Source: Nephromyces sp. MM_2019
Taxonomy: Eukaryota; Apicomplexa; Aconoidasida; Nephromycida
Direction: 5' to 3'
Assembly (NCBI GenBank): GCA_015657535.1
Contig: JADHZB010001658.1
Span: 9,288 to 53,956 of the forward strand
Length of the DNA: 44,669 nucleotides
Shown: positions 35,201 to 44,669 of the stretch, piece by piece
Layout of the letters: each line of letters starts with the position of its first letter
Position numbering within the stretch: position 1 is the first letter of the stretch
Notes under the pieces: generated by a model
Told to the model about the DNA's origin: nothing
What the model saw: the letters and a program-made list of their open reading frames with translations, nothing else
Databases searched by the model: none
Position numbers and translations under genes: made by a program

Positions 35201-35834
35201 CTTCTAGTTTCTCTGATAAAGCATCATCACCACCAGCGTCTCGAACTTTTTGAGGGGTAGAAGCGGTAAAATTGGCGCAAGAACCTTGAGCATACGAGGT
35301 TCTAGGCATGGAGGCTGCCACTGAACCGGTACTTTTTTCATTTAAGGAAGTTGCAAATGAGGTAGTACCTAATTGGCTGAACAGCAGGTCACCCGTGGAT
35401 GCTGCTGGTTCATTTTTTGTCGAAAAATTTTTTTTTTCCACATTATTAGTAGAAGGTGGGAGATGATTCCCTGCATGTGATGTCTTGCCGGAGATACCAT
35501 CATAAATTGTCATTTGCGTACTTTTTTCATCAAGAATTCCTGTTTCCTCACTAAAAAAAACCTCTCCCCCATCCGACAGGGGTAGAGTATCACTAAATTC
35601 AATGTAATTAGCATTTTTTTCAACGGAAGAATCATTGATTGAGCGGAGCAAAACAAGCATCTTCTCTCTTTTCTCTTTCTGCTGTTGTAGAAAGAGGGTG
35701 ATTCTGGCCCCTGCGGCTTTGCCAAAGCGGCCTCTCGGTTTGAATGCCCTTGCCTTAATGGAAAAGGATTGCTTTCTACCGCTACCCTCATCTTCTCCGT
35801 GAAACAGGGAATTATTAGTAGCAACTTCCTTCAT
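29254..35834 (-). CDS. SNUPN: Snurportin-1-like snRNP import adaptor, long form
   Basis: Binds the m3G (trimethylguanosine) cap of spliceosomal snRNAs and carries snRNPs into the nucleus with importin beta. Six exons, phases all consistent: 35834-34264, 33086-32973, 31963-31859, 31313-31168, 30440-30365, 29482-29254; 746 codons against about 360 in human. The cap-binding domain (about residues 410-600) is clear: HDWLVDIPADLSENWLFFL, RPDGKRCLL, VFFIVDLLQWNDCI and HFFLTSK, then IMFVHKEAIYLPGFNPLWL, matching human positions including the cap-stacking Trp in the EW/NW motif. Residues about 45-75 (FLQQQKEKREKMLVLLRS) resemble a weak importin-beta-binding helix. The middle 330 residues are Ser/Asn/Glu-rich and look disordered. 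The C-terminal 110 residues (QQSVCLILLKNGELRTADD onward, ending VDVDMIGATGQLRD) are unlike human snurportin. If the exon 4 donor is not used, the protein ends early at 31130. Confidence 0.85.
29471..29582. repeat. Imperfect tandem duplication (63-nt period) over a splice acceptor
   Basis: Two copies (29471-29520 and 29534-29582) share GATATTTCACCTCT at one end and AGCATATACTAT at the other, with a few substitutions and one indel. The first copy contains the acceptor of the last snurportin-like exon (minus strand, CTACCAG at 29483). The second copy carries the equivalent position as AATAG just upstream in the intron. Confidence 0.75.
31625..31720. repeat. 22-24 nt minisatellite in snurportin intron 3
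   Basis: Four tandem units of the type ACATGGTGGTTTATCTTTAC plus ACAC, at offsets 22, 24 and 24 nt. On the minus strand they give a repeated VCVKINxH peptide in a frame that is not a gene. CA-rich microsatellites are dense in the neighbouring introns (for example 33,175-33,420). Confidence 0.8.
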
Positions 35835-36556
35835 CTTCCCCCAGATCAGCAGGGGATAGGCGAAACAAATGCAGGAATTCTACTATCGTGTTGAGGACAT
35901 TATCTATTGTATACACGCAAGGCTAAGGTCTTTTCCGTACTGAATAACCGCATCAGTAGCAGAGTACACGCAAATGCATGACCGCTGCAAGCAGTCTGAG
36001 GAGGCAAGAATTCCTTGAGGAGGGTATCATGTGTAGGTGTAAGCTTAGTTTATGTAAGGCGTGTAACCAAGGATCCTAGTGCTGCATTACAAAGAAGCGG
36101 GCGGCGCAAAAAAATAAACGAAACCAAACACTCCAGCAACGAGTTTTTTCTAGGAGATAATTCCTTCTTGAGGAAAATAGCTAGAGAGAAGTGAAAGTGA
36201 GATATTGTGGCTTATTAATCAAGTTCAGGCAGCATATATCGTAGCAATGCGAGCTTGGAGATGGTTCCTCCATCATCCTTGAGCTGCGTAGATAATGCGG
36301 AAAAGGTGAAGTTCAGAGGCAGGAACCATGAAGGGATGATGGTAACAGACTTTGAGAGTCAGGTCTAGTATATAGTATACAGACATCAGGGGAGAAAAAA
36401 AAAGAGAAAGAAAGTGAGAAGAAAGATCAAAGGCAGAAGAAAAAAGCAGAGAAATAAAACTATACAAAATAGAGGGTGATAATTGTATCGAGAGATTCAA
36501 TTAAAGTGAGAGAATTGCAATAAGAGAGTCAACTAAAGGAAGGAGTGACAAGGTAT

Positions 36557-36912
36557 ATGCAACGTGGGCCGCTAATAGTGATGGAAGAAGGTAGATAAGA
36601 GTGAGAAGCTAAGATGTATATATGCCGAGAAGAATTCGGCGGATTCAAAATCACGATCTCTACGTAATATAGAATATGGCGTGCGAATCTTAAATAAGCT
36701 AATGATTGCACATTGCAGTTCTATGAAATTCCCATGGTTACTTTAATTTGCAGAGTTTCTCGACACCAAAGCAACTGGGTTAACAAAAGCTGGATCAGAT
36801 AAATATTTTCTCATGTAAGACCAATAATATTCGATAAGCTACAAGAGTTCTGGAGGATGTGTACGGCAGCTTCGTATTCGAAGAAGAGCTCATCAGCGTA
36901 AAAGTTAGTTAA
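36557..36912 (+). CDS. Possible very small spliced gene, 53 residues
   Basis: Exon 1 (36557-36590) starts ATG and reads MQRGPLIVMEE before GTAGAT. Exon 2 (36754-36814) follows TTTGCAG and reads FLDTKATGLTKAGSDKYFL before GTAAGA. Exon 3 (36846-36912) reads VLEDVYGSFVFEEELISVKV and stops at TAA. All phases agree (1, then 2). The second intron would be only 31 nt, which is much shorter than any other intron here and makes the last junction suspect. No family is recognised. It lies upstream of, and divergent from, the snurportin-like gene. Confidence 0.3.
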
Positions 36913-36997
36913 TCCGCTTTCTAACATTTAAAAGTCGAAATGAGATGCACATATATTACGCCAGCTCAAGGTTTGACAATAAAGGGGTCTTGAGGCA

Positions 36998-37157
36998 TAA
37001 TAGCACAATATCGCGAGAATAGCACACAGCCGCCGATCTGGAGAAAATCGTGAACCTGGAACACAATCGCGAATCTACCGCACAGCGAGGCTGGCACACA
37101 ATGGCGAATCTAGCGCACAGTTGAGAGCCCTACAAAAACAATGGCGAATCCGTACCA
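36998..37157. repeat. Degenerate repeats with ACAATGGCGAATC core
   Basis: Four to five irregular copies of a motif like CACAATCGCGAATCTA followed by GCGCACAG occur at roughly 35-40 nt spacing. It is a more GC-rich patch in an otherwise AT-rich intergenic region. The copies are too diverged to define a precise unit. No coding frame runs through them. Confidence 0.55.
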
Positions 37158-38219
37158 ACTGCAGATTTATATTCAATATGACCGAAAAACCATATGCTTG
37201 TAGGTCAGCGAAAAACACTCCTAAAATATCCAAAACCCCCTTTTTTTCTAACTACTACAGATATTGTTATAGGAGAATTATTATGTGGTGAAAATCCATC
37301 AAATATAGGATGAGCTCCTACAAACCGGGAGGAGAGAGTAGCTAGAGTAGGAAGCTTTTGAAAAATTATTGACTTGCGTGTGCTTTACGTGTAGCACTGA
37401 AAAGATTGACAAGATAGAGTTAATGAGCCTCTAGTGTTCCACACCTCTTCTAAGTTTCGCAAAAGTAGTAGCCCTTCCTTTCACTATGAAAACCACGACT
37501 TTTTTTTTCTATTGTTTACGCCCACAGAAAAGGCTCAATATGGATTCATCCAGCTAATTTGGCGGTAAAAATTCGTAAAATTTTAAGTACTTTTGACCTT
37601 TATTATGCTAATTTCAATAAAAACGTTATTTTTACTTCTGATCACATTTGCTTTGTAAAATAAACAAAAAAACCTACCTTGAGCTAAATTTACCAATGAT
37701 TTATTGCAGCAGATAGAAAGGTTAGCAGCTCATTTCCTTGTGAATCTTAAGAATAAGAAAATTGGTAACTTTATATTTTGTTTGATGAACATTTTTTTGC
37801 GTTATCTATATGCATATTCCTAGCAATTGTACTAGGCATGTTTACAGCTGTAAATTTGTGCTTGAAAGTGAAAGTGTATTCATACAGTAAAGTGCCTAAA
37901 GCCTCTCATCATGTCAGTACCATGAAAAGCTATGTTTTTTAAAGCAGCAAAGCGAAAGTATGTAATCAGACGATTTGCTAATACCAAAGCACACATAAGG
38001 AGGCTTTTTTCCTTGTAAAATTAGGGTATGAACCGGTATCTACCCGTACTCTACTTGGTAAAAGCCTCGCAAAAAATACGTGAAAAACTCACCATATACA
38101 CACACATGTTTTGAATAAATAGCATCATTTCCATGACTGCTATGTAAGGTACAGAAGAACTGCTTTCGCAGGAATCAAGTACCAAAAATGAAGTGTTTTT
38201 CTTGTATGCCTGCTTCTAG
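37158..38219. other. Intergenic stretch, nothing recognised
   Basis: About 1.1 kb of AT-rich DNA without a protein-like frame, RNA gene or notable repeat. Confidence 0.5.
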
Positions 38220-39352
38220 TGGGATCTTGGCAGATGCACAGAAGAAGTGAGTTCGATGAATCGGCTGACAGCAAAACGCTCCATTCTTATTCTTCTTTAC
38301 TGTGTGATGATTAATGAACGCATATAAGCAGCTCTTTGTTATTCGATCTAGACGTTGATATCGAATAAATTTGATAAGCTTTCTTTTAGGCTACATGGGC
38401 TAGAAAAAGGTTTCCCTTGTCCACAACATAATACTATGGTATTTAGCGGGTTTTATTTTTCTAAAACAATAAAGATAAAAATTTTTGGCAGAAATTTTTT
38501 ATTGAGGTTTTCTGATGTATCTGGACCGAAGTTCGATGCATTCCATCTCGGTCACACGAATACACCAATAACTTTTAGTATATTAAGTACACACCAATCA
38601 GTGTCTAGCGATCAAAACACTGATTATCGAGGGACTAAGAATCCATAAAAAACTTGAGAAAACAGCTGCAAAAGCGGTTGCTTATAGTCTTGCGAAAAAA
38701 ACTAAATTAATGGACAGGAATGCTTTATTTTCATTTAGTAAGAGTTTAACAAATATTTTTTTTTAAGAGAGAGAAATGCTTCCGACGATGAGTGATCCTC
38801 GGAATTAAAAATCATGAAGGCGTGAGTGGTTTGCAATTCCAATATAATAATCACGGTTAAGCAGGGTAAAAAGAATAGTTTTGCAGGTTCAGTAGCAGCT
38901 TTTAGGGGTTTAGGGTTTGGCGAAAAAAAAAGTAAAGGGGCCCAATAAGTCTGCCTTGGAGGTTGTGAATTTGATACTCAAGAGTACGGGTCCTACTTGC
39001 CTTAACAAAGGCAGCTTAACAGAGAGAAAGAGGTTTCACATGTATATTAGCGTGTCAATGAGGCTCCGTCAAATGTTTTTTTTCCTGCAATTCCTTATTG
39101 GTGGTTCAGAACAATTTCATACTTTGATTTTTGTGATGAACCTGCATAGTTATTACATGGTTCTACTAGCAATGCTGAAAGAATGATATAATATGATTAG
39201 CTGCATAACATACTAGAGTATTTGGACATAAAATCTGACAATCCGTTAATGTGCTTTTTTGTTCGTTTGCTTCTTTTAGTTATACCGCTAGGGTGATCCA
39301 GTGTTGGGAGAAATCAAAGTACTATATATGCATGTTCACCGGCAACAACTGA
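38220..39352 (+). CDS. Possible exons of an unrecognised plus-strand gene
   Basis: A 27-nt candidate microexon (38220-38246, WDLGRCTEE) sits between a CTGCTTCTAG acceptor and a GTGAGT donor, both excellent. A second frame (38912-39035) reads KKKVKGPNKSALEVVNLILK and STGPTCLNKGSLTERKRFH to a GTATAT donor in phase 2. A third begins after CTTCTTTTAG at about 39280 and continues in phase as YTARVIQCWEKSKYYICMF to TGA near 39352. Splice phases are compatible (0, 2), and the peptides look real. No family is recognised, and the acceptor before 38912 is weak because an in-frame TAG precedes it. Confidence 0.3.
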
Positions 39353-40033
39353 TAACGTGGTGACCCATGCCTATCTTATTTTAAGAGATTTAGTAGAAGC
39401 ATATGTTTTGCTCATTAAAGAAGCAAGTTAACTGCAAGAAAAAACCTTTAAAGGTAAGATTCCACAAGTTTAACTCGACAAAAAATAGATATTGCTATTC
39501 GTGATTACCGGCTGCTGGCAACAACTTTTTTTGACTAAAGTGACTCGCTGATTTGTTTTTTCCCAGCTATAAAGCGAAAAACCTTTAAAAGTATATTATT
39601 CTAACTTCTGTGTGTGCTGGAAATTTTCAAGGCACCCATCTGAAGCCGCTTGATTGATTTTTGTCATAGCAATTTTAGTGTAGTCCTAGATTAAGGTCCA
39701 AAAAAGCAGGTGCTGCTGCTGAGAAATATTTTCCTATTAGCAAAGGTAGTGGAAGTTTTGAATATAGCGTCTTATTAATATATGAAATTTACAATAAATT
39801 TTTTTAATTTTCTCTTTGATGGCTGTGCATCTTCTCGGTGACCTGCATAGTATTTTATGAGACGGAACACATTTCGTCGCGTTGGAAATGGTGGAAAAAG
39901 CTTTTGGCCTCGGCTCGGCCTAGGCTATATTAAAAAGCAGGTACCTCCATACAATGGTGTAGGCACCTAACATATATACTGTGCTCCCTGTATCAGCTCC
40001 CTTCCAAAAAAAATTGGTATACTATCACTACTT

Positions 40034-40130
40034 TTGTCTTCCCTTTTTTCTTTTTTTCTCATTTTCTTTTCTTTTTCTTGTCTTTTCCCCTTTTTCTTGC
40101 TTTTATCTTCTCTACTTCTCTACTCGAAAC
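40034..40130. repeat. Long pyrimidine tract
   Basis: About 95 nt almost entirely of C and T on the plus strand, directly before the protein-like frames at 40.1-41.0 kb. It may act as an extended polypyrimidine tract for the acceptors that follow or as a promoter-proximal homopurine/homopyrimidine element. Low complexity alone could explain it. Confidence 0.8.
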
Positions 40131-40263
40131 AATATGCTCATACAACCCCTCAAAAAAATAGAAGACCTACATATATCTGCGGGAGAAAGCCGTAAATACC
40201 ACTTTTACCGGAGTTTTTCCCCATCTGGAGGGTTTCATACATATCGAAATCTGCTCTTCGCAG

Positions 40264-41009
40264 GGAGTCAGCAATACTTTTGCGGTCATTTTGAATAAAC
40301 TGGACTTGGTACATACCCTAAAGGAAAGCCTTTTCTGAAGTAAGTACTGCGGCCTTGCAAAATTTGACAATTTAACTTTGTTCATTGCCTTTTATTAATC
40401 TGTACCTTTTCCGATGAAACTGGAATTTTCTTAATTTTTATAGTCATGGAGAACAGCATCGAAGTAAATTATTGGTCCGCCCTTAGTGCCCTTCCAATGG
40501 GTCCTCGTGAATTTATTAATTGGTTAGCCGCTTGTCCCGTTCGCTTCGTAAAACCTCCCTACAGCGAAGAAAACAATCCTTTCTCAAAATATCATCCGAG
40601 GTTGTTTAACGGTATTTTGGGGGAGATTCTAGAAGAAGAGCTGCAACGGCAGATTCCACGCTTTTCAGACGGAGCATGCATAACTAGTACTTCGCACGAA
40701 CTTTATAGGGGGGTACAGCATGTTGCCTACCGCCCGTATACCGTGGAGTCTCCGTGGGCTTTGCTGCACTTCTTTGTTCTCTATACGGTAAACTTGGAAG
40801 AGAAAAGGCTTTTGTCTTCAAAGATGCTTGATATCACTACTGTAAAATCAATAAATAATCGGAATTTTTGTGTCCTAGTCTCGTACGGATTAGGTGCTGT
40901 TTCTTGCGATGCGTCATTTATTGTTGCAAATATGATTTTCGGACCTCAACCTTGCTTAATCTACGTTGATAACGCATTTTTTAAGGGGAGCTATCTTGCA
41001 TATAGTTGA
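40264..41009 (+). CDS. Unrecognised protein-coding exons, with in-frame TGA
   Basis: The longest clean frame runs from ATG 40446 to TGA 41009 (187 codons): MENSIEVNYWSALSALPMGP, then FINWLAACPVRFVKPPYSEE, HPRLFNGILGEILEEELQRQ and CLIYVDNAFFKGSYLAYS. I do not recognise the family. It is a globular-looking soluble protein of mixed composition. An upstream exon-like frame (40264-40338) reads GVSNTFAVILNKLDLVHTLK, then ESLF and TGA, and a GTAAGT donor lies two bases after that TGA. Splicing 40339 to 40444 (acceptor TTTTTATAG) would put both parts in the same frame with the TGA between them. Alternatively the ATG at 40446 is the true start and the upstream part is a 5' untranslated exon or another gene's end. 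Confidence 0.5.
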
Positions 41010-41568
41010 GGTTGTAAACATGTAACCGACATGAAGCTAGTAATAGTAGAATCAAAGAGCGAAAGCAATTTACAAATAATTTGGAAAAGGATTGCAAATA
41101 ATTGCATTTTGGTTTTTTCCTGCTTCTACGCGAAAATCCGCCGTATTTTGTGGGTAGAAATAAAAACTAGTGTACATACAGTGGCTTTTTCAAGTTTTTT
41201 TCTGCAGCTGCTTTGGTTTCTTTACGGATAAGTTCATTTTTTTAGTCTTTTAAGTTTCGGTCATCATCTCGACTTGTTGCTTTTATATTAGAATAAATTT
41301 TTTTTTTTCCGATAGTTTTTTTTATAACTAGTCCGCTCTGTATATCCGATCGCAAGAAATTTGAACCTTTTAAATTTTTGGGTCTCCTTTAATGTTTCAT
41401 TCCCCCATAGCTAATTTACGTGTGATTTTCTTGTTTTCATCATGATTCGCTGAATGATTTTAAAAATAAATTTTTTTTTTTCCAGTCACCACGCAAAAAA
41501 AACCAGATTTTACAGACAAGGCGCGAAAATAAACCCTTCTTTGTTTTTTTTCTCTCTCGTTCCTGCAG

Positions 41569-41639
41569 CTATGTTTTTCTATTTATGGCAGCTTGTTAGG
41601 AGTTATCGTTCCACAGAACATAAAAGACTGGAGAGTTAA
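41569..41639 (+). CDS. Possible short terminal exon
   Basis: After an excellent acceptor (long pyrimidine run then TTCCTGCAG, ending 41568) the frame reads MFFYLWQLVRSYRSTEHKRL then ES and TAA. It starts in phase 1. It could be the last exon of the gene with the 40.4-41.0 kb frame if an internal phase-1 donor (GTGCTG near 40,894) is used, but that would discard protein-like sequence. The assignment is uncertain. Confidence 0.25.
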
Positions 41640-43627
41640 AGCACTAATTCGATTTTTTTGCGAATTTTGTTTGCTTAATGTCTTTTTCTTTCTACCATTT
41701 CTACCAAGTTCCACCATCTTTATTCCTATTCTTGTCCTGGTTCTTCATTTGCTGAGGTAAAGGATAATATTTTAGCATAGTGAAGTTTAGGCACTCGAGC
41801 TAGGCTTTTATATTAAAAAAATAATTGATTGGGCTTTTCAAGTGTATATACACCCTCTTCTTTATTGCTTCCTTTATGTTGAGTTTTAGAGGAGACTCTG
41901 TATGTTTTTTTTAGGGGTAAACCTCTATAGTTGGACGTGTGCTACTATAATCTCATAACCACATGTGTAGATACTTGAAAAAATTATAAAAAAAAGAGAT
42001 TTCATCTTTTTTCAGAGCAAAAAATAATTAGAATCATTCTGAGCAAATTTATTGATTAAGAAAAAAAGGAAAACACACAGAAAAGGATGAAAACTGTGTA
42101 AATGATTGGGTTATGCAGGAAATTCTTATCTGCTGCAATTGCGAGAATTTCTTTTTGGCAATCTTCATCTTTTAGCTGTAAAATTCAATGTTTCATGCTT
42201 TTGCTGGGATTCACCCGTTATTTTAAGCTGTTCTTCCTCGTGAAGTACCAAAGGGTTTTGTTCAATGGTCTTTGCTTTGTATGCTTTTTAAAAGTGTATT
42301 TTTTAGCATATTGTACAGCAATTACTCCCACAATATAAATCATTGAAATTTTCAGTTATTTTGGTAAAAATTTTCCTTTTCGCACCAAATTGCATCTATG
42401 CAAAAGCCAAGCACTTTTGAACGAAAAATTCAAGGGCAAGACAAGTATATACATCAAGAGATTGAGATAAATTCAAATTTAAGAGATATTTATATATAAT
42501 TCAACAGAGAGAGACAAGTATATATATATATATATTGAGTATACATGGACAATGTATAAATTTGTTTGTCTTTGCATCTTCCTCTATTATACTAGAGCAA
42601 TAAACATTGTGAAATAGCTCGAAAAAGTTTATTTTTTTCACGAGGAGTTTTTGGCTTGAACATTTCAGATACGCTCTATCTAACCAGCAGACCAGAAAAG
42701 CTATCCTTGCATCTTTTTGGTAAGTTTTTTTCATTTTTGAGCTTCTTCAAGCTCTTTTTTATGCTATATAGCATATTTACTAAACTTGAGATTTTTGATC
42801 AAATATCGTTTTAACGGTTTAACCTCTTTAAACTGCTTTTTTTTTTTTCGGCGGTTTTGTGGTGATACAAAAAGAGAATTTTGCCTTTAATTTTCTAATT
42901 TATTGGCCGAAAGCCTAAGATTTTATTTTCTTCAGTAAAAAGCAAGTTTTTGTCGACTTCAAAAGCTCGAATACATTTTTGAAGAAGCTTTAAAATGGAA
43001 AAACTCATTAACTTCGCATCTTCAGATTTTATTTGCTTTAAAACAAGTAATTTGAAGTAAAATTCTGTAAATTTTAATGATTTTTGTTTTGCTTGAATGC
43101 CGATACTGAGGAAGAAGTCATCATATCTCTCTCATTTTAGAAGTATATGAAGGAGGTTTTTTGTTATTTAATAAAAATTGGGTAAATTCTCGTCTTTTTA
43201 AGACTGAAATGTAAATTTTTGCCAGATTTCTGTCGTTGAAAAAGCTTCTCTTTCCTGGTGTATATTCATTCTAAAAAGAGAATTTTGAGGTTTTAAAACC
43301 GTTTGCATTATTGAATAATTAATTTATATGTTGGCTATATACTGCTTTTCTTTTGCTATTACATTCCTTGATAATAGTAAATATCATTCAGGCTTTGAAA
43401 ATTTCTTTAATCTACGTGAGTAGTTTCAAGCGTGTGTGTTTTCTGCTTCGAATGTTGTATTTAATCATACTCGATTTAGTTTGTATCTTTATAATGCTTT
43501 TTTGCTTGATTATCCGAAAAACTTGCATCTTTTTTAATGTAAAGCTCTGTATATACACTCATTTGGCTTTTCCACAAATTATTCCCTTCTAAAAGAGAAA
43601 TTTGCATTTTTTGGGGTGTTTTTCTAG
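41640..43627. other. AT-rich stretch, nothing firm
   Basis: About 2 kb with only short low-complexity frames, an AT microsatellite near 42,517-42,535 and many homopolymer T/A runs. No RNA gene or recognisable protein segment was seen. Confidence 0.5.
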
Positions 43628-43666
43628 GACAGACAAGATTCAGCTACCTAGGAGATCTGAATCAGG
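43628..43666 (+). CDS. Possible 39-nt microexon
   Basis: Flanked by GTTTTTCTAG and GTAAAAG, with an open phase-2 frame TDKIQLPRRSES. Similar in style to the short exons of the recycling-factor gene, but no neighbouring exons were identified, so it may be chance. Confidence 0.2.
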
Positions 43667-43935
43667 GTAAAAGCTTCTTTTGTCTTTAAACCAATTTCTT
43701 CAGTGGATGTGATGAAGAATGCTTCTAATTAGGCTTGAAGATGATGTCAAAGTATTGTGTGTGTGTGAAAAAAATTTATTTTAAGCGAATTTCCTGCTTT
43801 TTTAAAGTTTTCTAGTGATTTTGAGCTGTATGCAATGGAATATGTTTTATTGTGATTTGTTACTGTAGAATTTTGGGGAAGAAATTTGTTCTTTAAAGTT
43901 GCTGAGGCTACCCACGGTAGCCTAGTGAAGAGTCT

Positions 43936-44113
43936 GGGTGTGTGGGTGTGGGTATGTGTGTTAGCTTGTGGGTGTAGGTTTTCCTGCGTGCATGTGTGAG
44001 TCTACATGTTTGTGTTGATTTTTCTGTTTGTGCCTGTCTCTGTGTACCTGTTTCAGTGTGCTTTTTTGATGTGAGTGTGTGTCTGTGCCAAAGTGTGTGC
44101 TTGTGTGTGGATA
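43936..44113. repeat. Degenerate GT-rich tract
   Basis: About 180 nt dominated by TGTG, GGGTGTG and TGTGTGC runs, without a fixed unit; a degenerate microsatellite. It is followed by a T homopolymer of about 20 nt near 44,177-44,195. Confidence 0.8.
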
Positions 44114-44589
44114 TGCATTTTTTTTTGATGCCTAAACTCCTTTGAACTTTTTGCTAGAAAAGAACTAATATTGGCCTTTTTTTTTTTTTTTTTGACAGCT
44201 CCTACGAGCTTTCAAGACATTCTCTAGGATATTTTCAAGCAATTATGCTAAAAAAGCAAATTTTACGTTTTTATGAAGAGATTAGAGGCTAATAAATGGC
44301 TAAGAGCTCCTCTATTGTTGGTTTCTTGGGTTTTTTTTAGCTTGCATTGTGTCACATGCACAGAGCTATGAAGCTAATTTATAAGAACATCTTTTAAAAA
44401 GACTGTTTTAATAAAGAAACACAAAATATCAATTTCCGTGTTTTTTTATAGGAAAAAGGTGGTTTCCTCGCTCAAATTGCATTTTCTCAGTATTTTTGCA
44501 GTTTTTTCATTTTTGATTTTTACATATTTTGCAGCGAAAAAAGGCCCAAAATCTTCACTCATATTTCACGATTTACGCAGACTTTACAT

Positions 44590-44658
44590 ACCTCAAGAAA
44601 CACACACCTCAAAAAACACACACACCTCAAGAAACACACACACCTCAAGAAACACACC
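44590..44658. repeat. Minisatellite, 16-18 nt unit
   Basis: Four tandem copies of ACCTCAAGAAACACACAC (first copy 16 nt, the others 18 nt), with one G-to-A change in the second copy. The array ends just before the right edge of the window. Confidence 0.85.
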
Positions 44659-44669
44659 ATCTCACAAAA

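Noticed and set aside
38903..38923. TTTAGGG-like units resembling a telomeric repeat
   Set aside because: Only about two imperfect units; too few for an interstitial telomere, and they overlap a plausible exon boundary.

Overview
The window is nuclear DNA of a eukaryote that very probably carries a secondary plastid, most likely an apicomplexan or a close relative. It is AT-rich and intron-dense, with introns of about 100 to 1,500 nt that use GT..AG sites and frequent GTAAGT, GTGAGT or GTATGT donors. The best lineage clue is a ribosome recycling factor gene. Its product carries a hydrophobic signal-peptide-like N-terminus and a leader of nearly 400 residues, the architecture expected for apicoplast import. 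No tRNA, rRNA or CRISPR array was recognised.

Four host genes could be rebuilt exon by exon with matching splice phases. They are the 5' part of ribosomal protein L3 (minus, running off the left edge), RNA polymerase I subunit RPA43 (plus, 6 exons, 9.7-15.2 kb), the organellar ribosome recycling factor (minus, 6 exons, 19.6-25.7 kb) and a long snurportin-1-like m3G-cap import adaptor (minus, 6 exons, 29.3-35.8 kb). Three of the four concern the translation or RNA machinery (RPL3, RPA43, RRF) and the fourth imports snRNPs. They are not an operon; they are independent housekeeping genes.

A retroelement lies between RPA43 and the RRF gene (16.8-19.4 kb). It has a reverse transcriptase/RNase H reading frame cut by a 50-N assembly gap, then a small ORF, then a Gag-like ORF. 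All three are intronless, tightly packed and in three different frames. The order RT then Gag is the reverse of normal retroelements and is the most unusual structure here.

The remaining stretches (2.0-9.6, 25.7-29.2, 35.9-44.7 kb) hold short exon-like open frames with good splice sites but no confident family. They include a possible ferlin-like exon pair near 7.6-7.9 kb, two possible very small spliced genes, and a protein-like exon chain near 40.3-41.0 kb interrupted by one in-frame TGA. Several short minisatellites and GT/CA or AT microsatellites are scattered through introns and intergenic DNA. All gene models come from reading the sequence alone; no searches were run.
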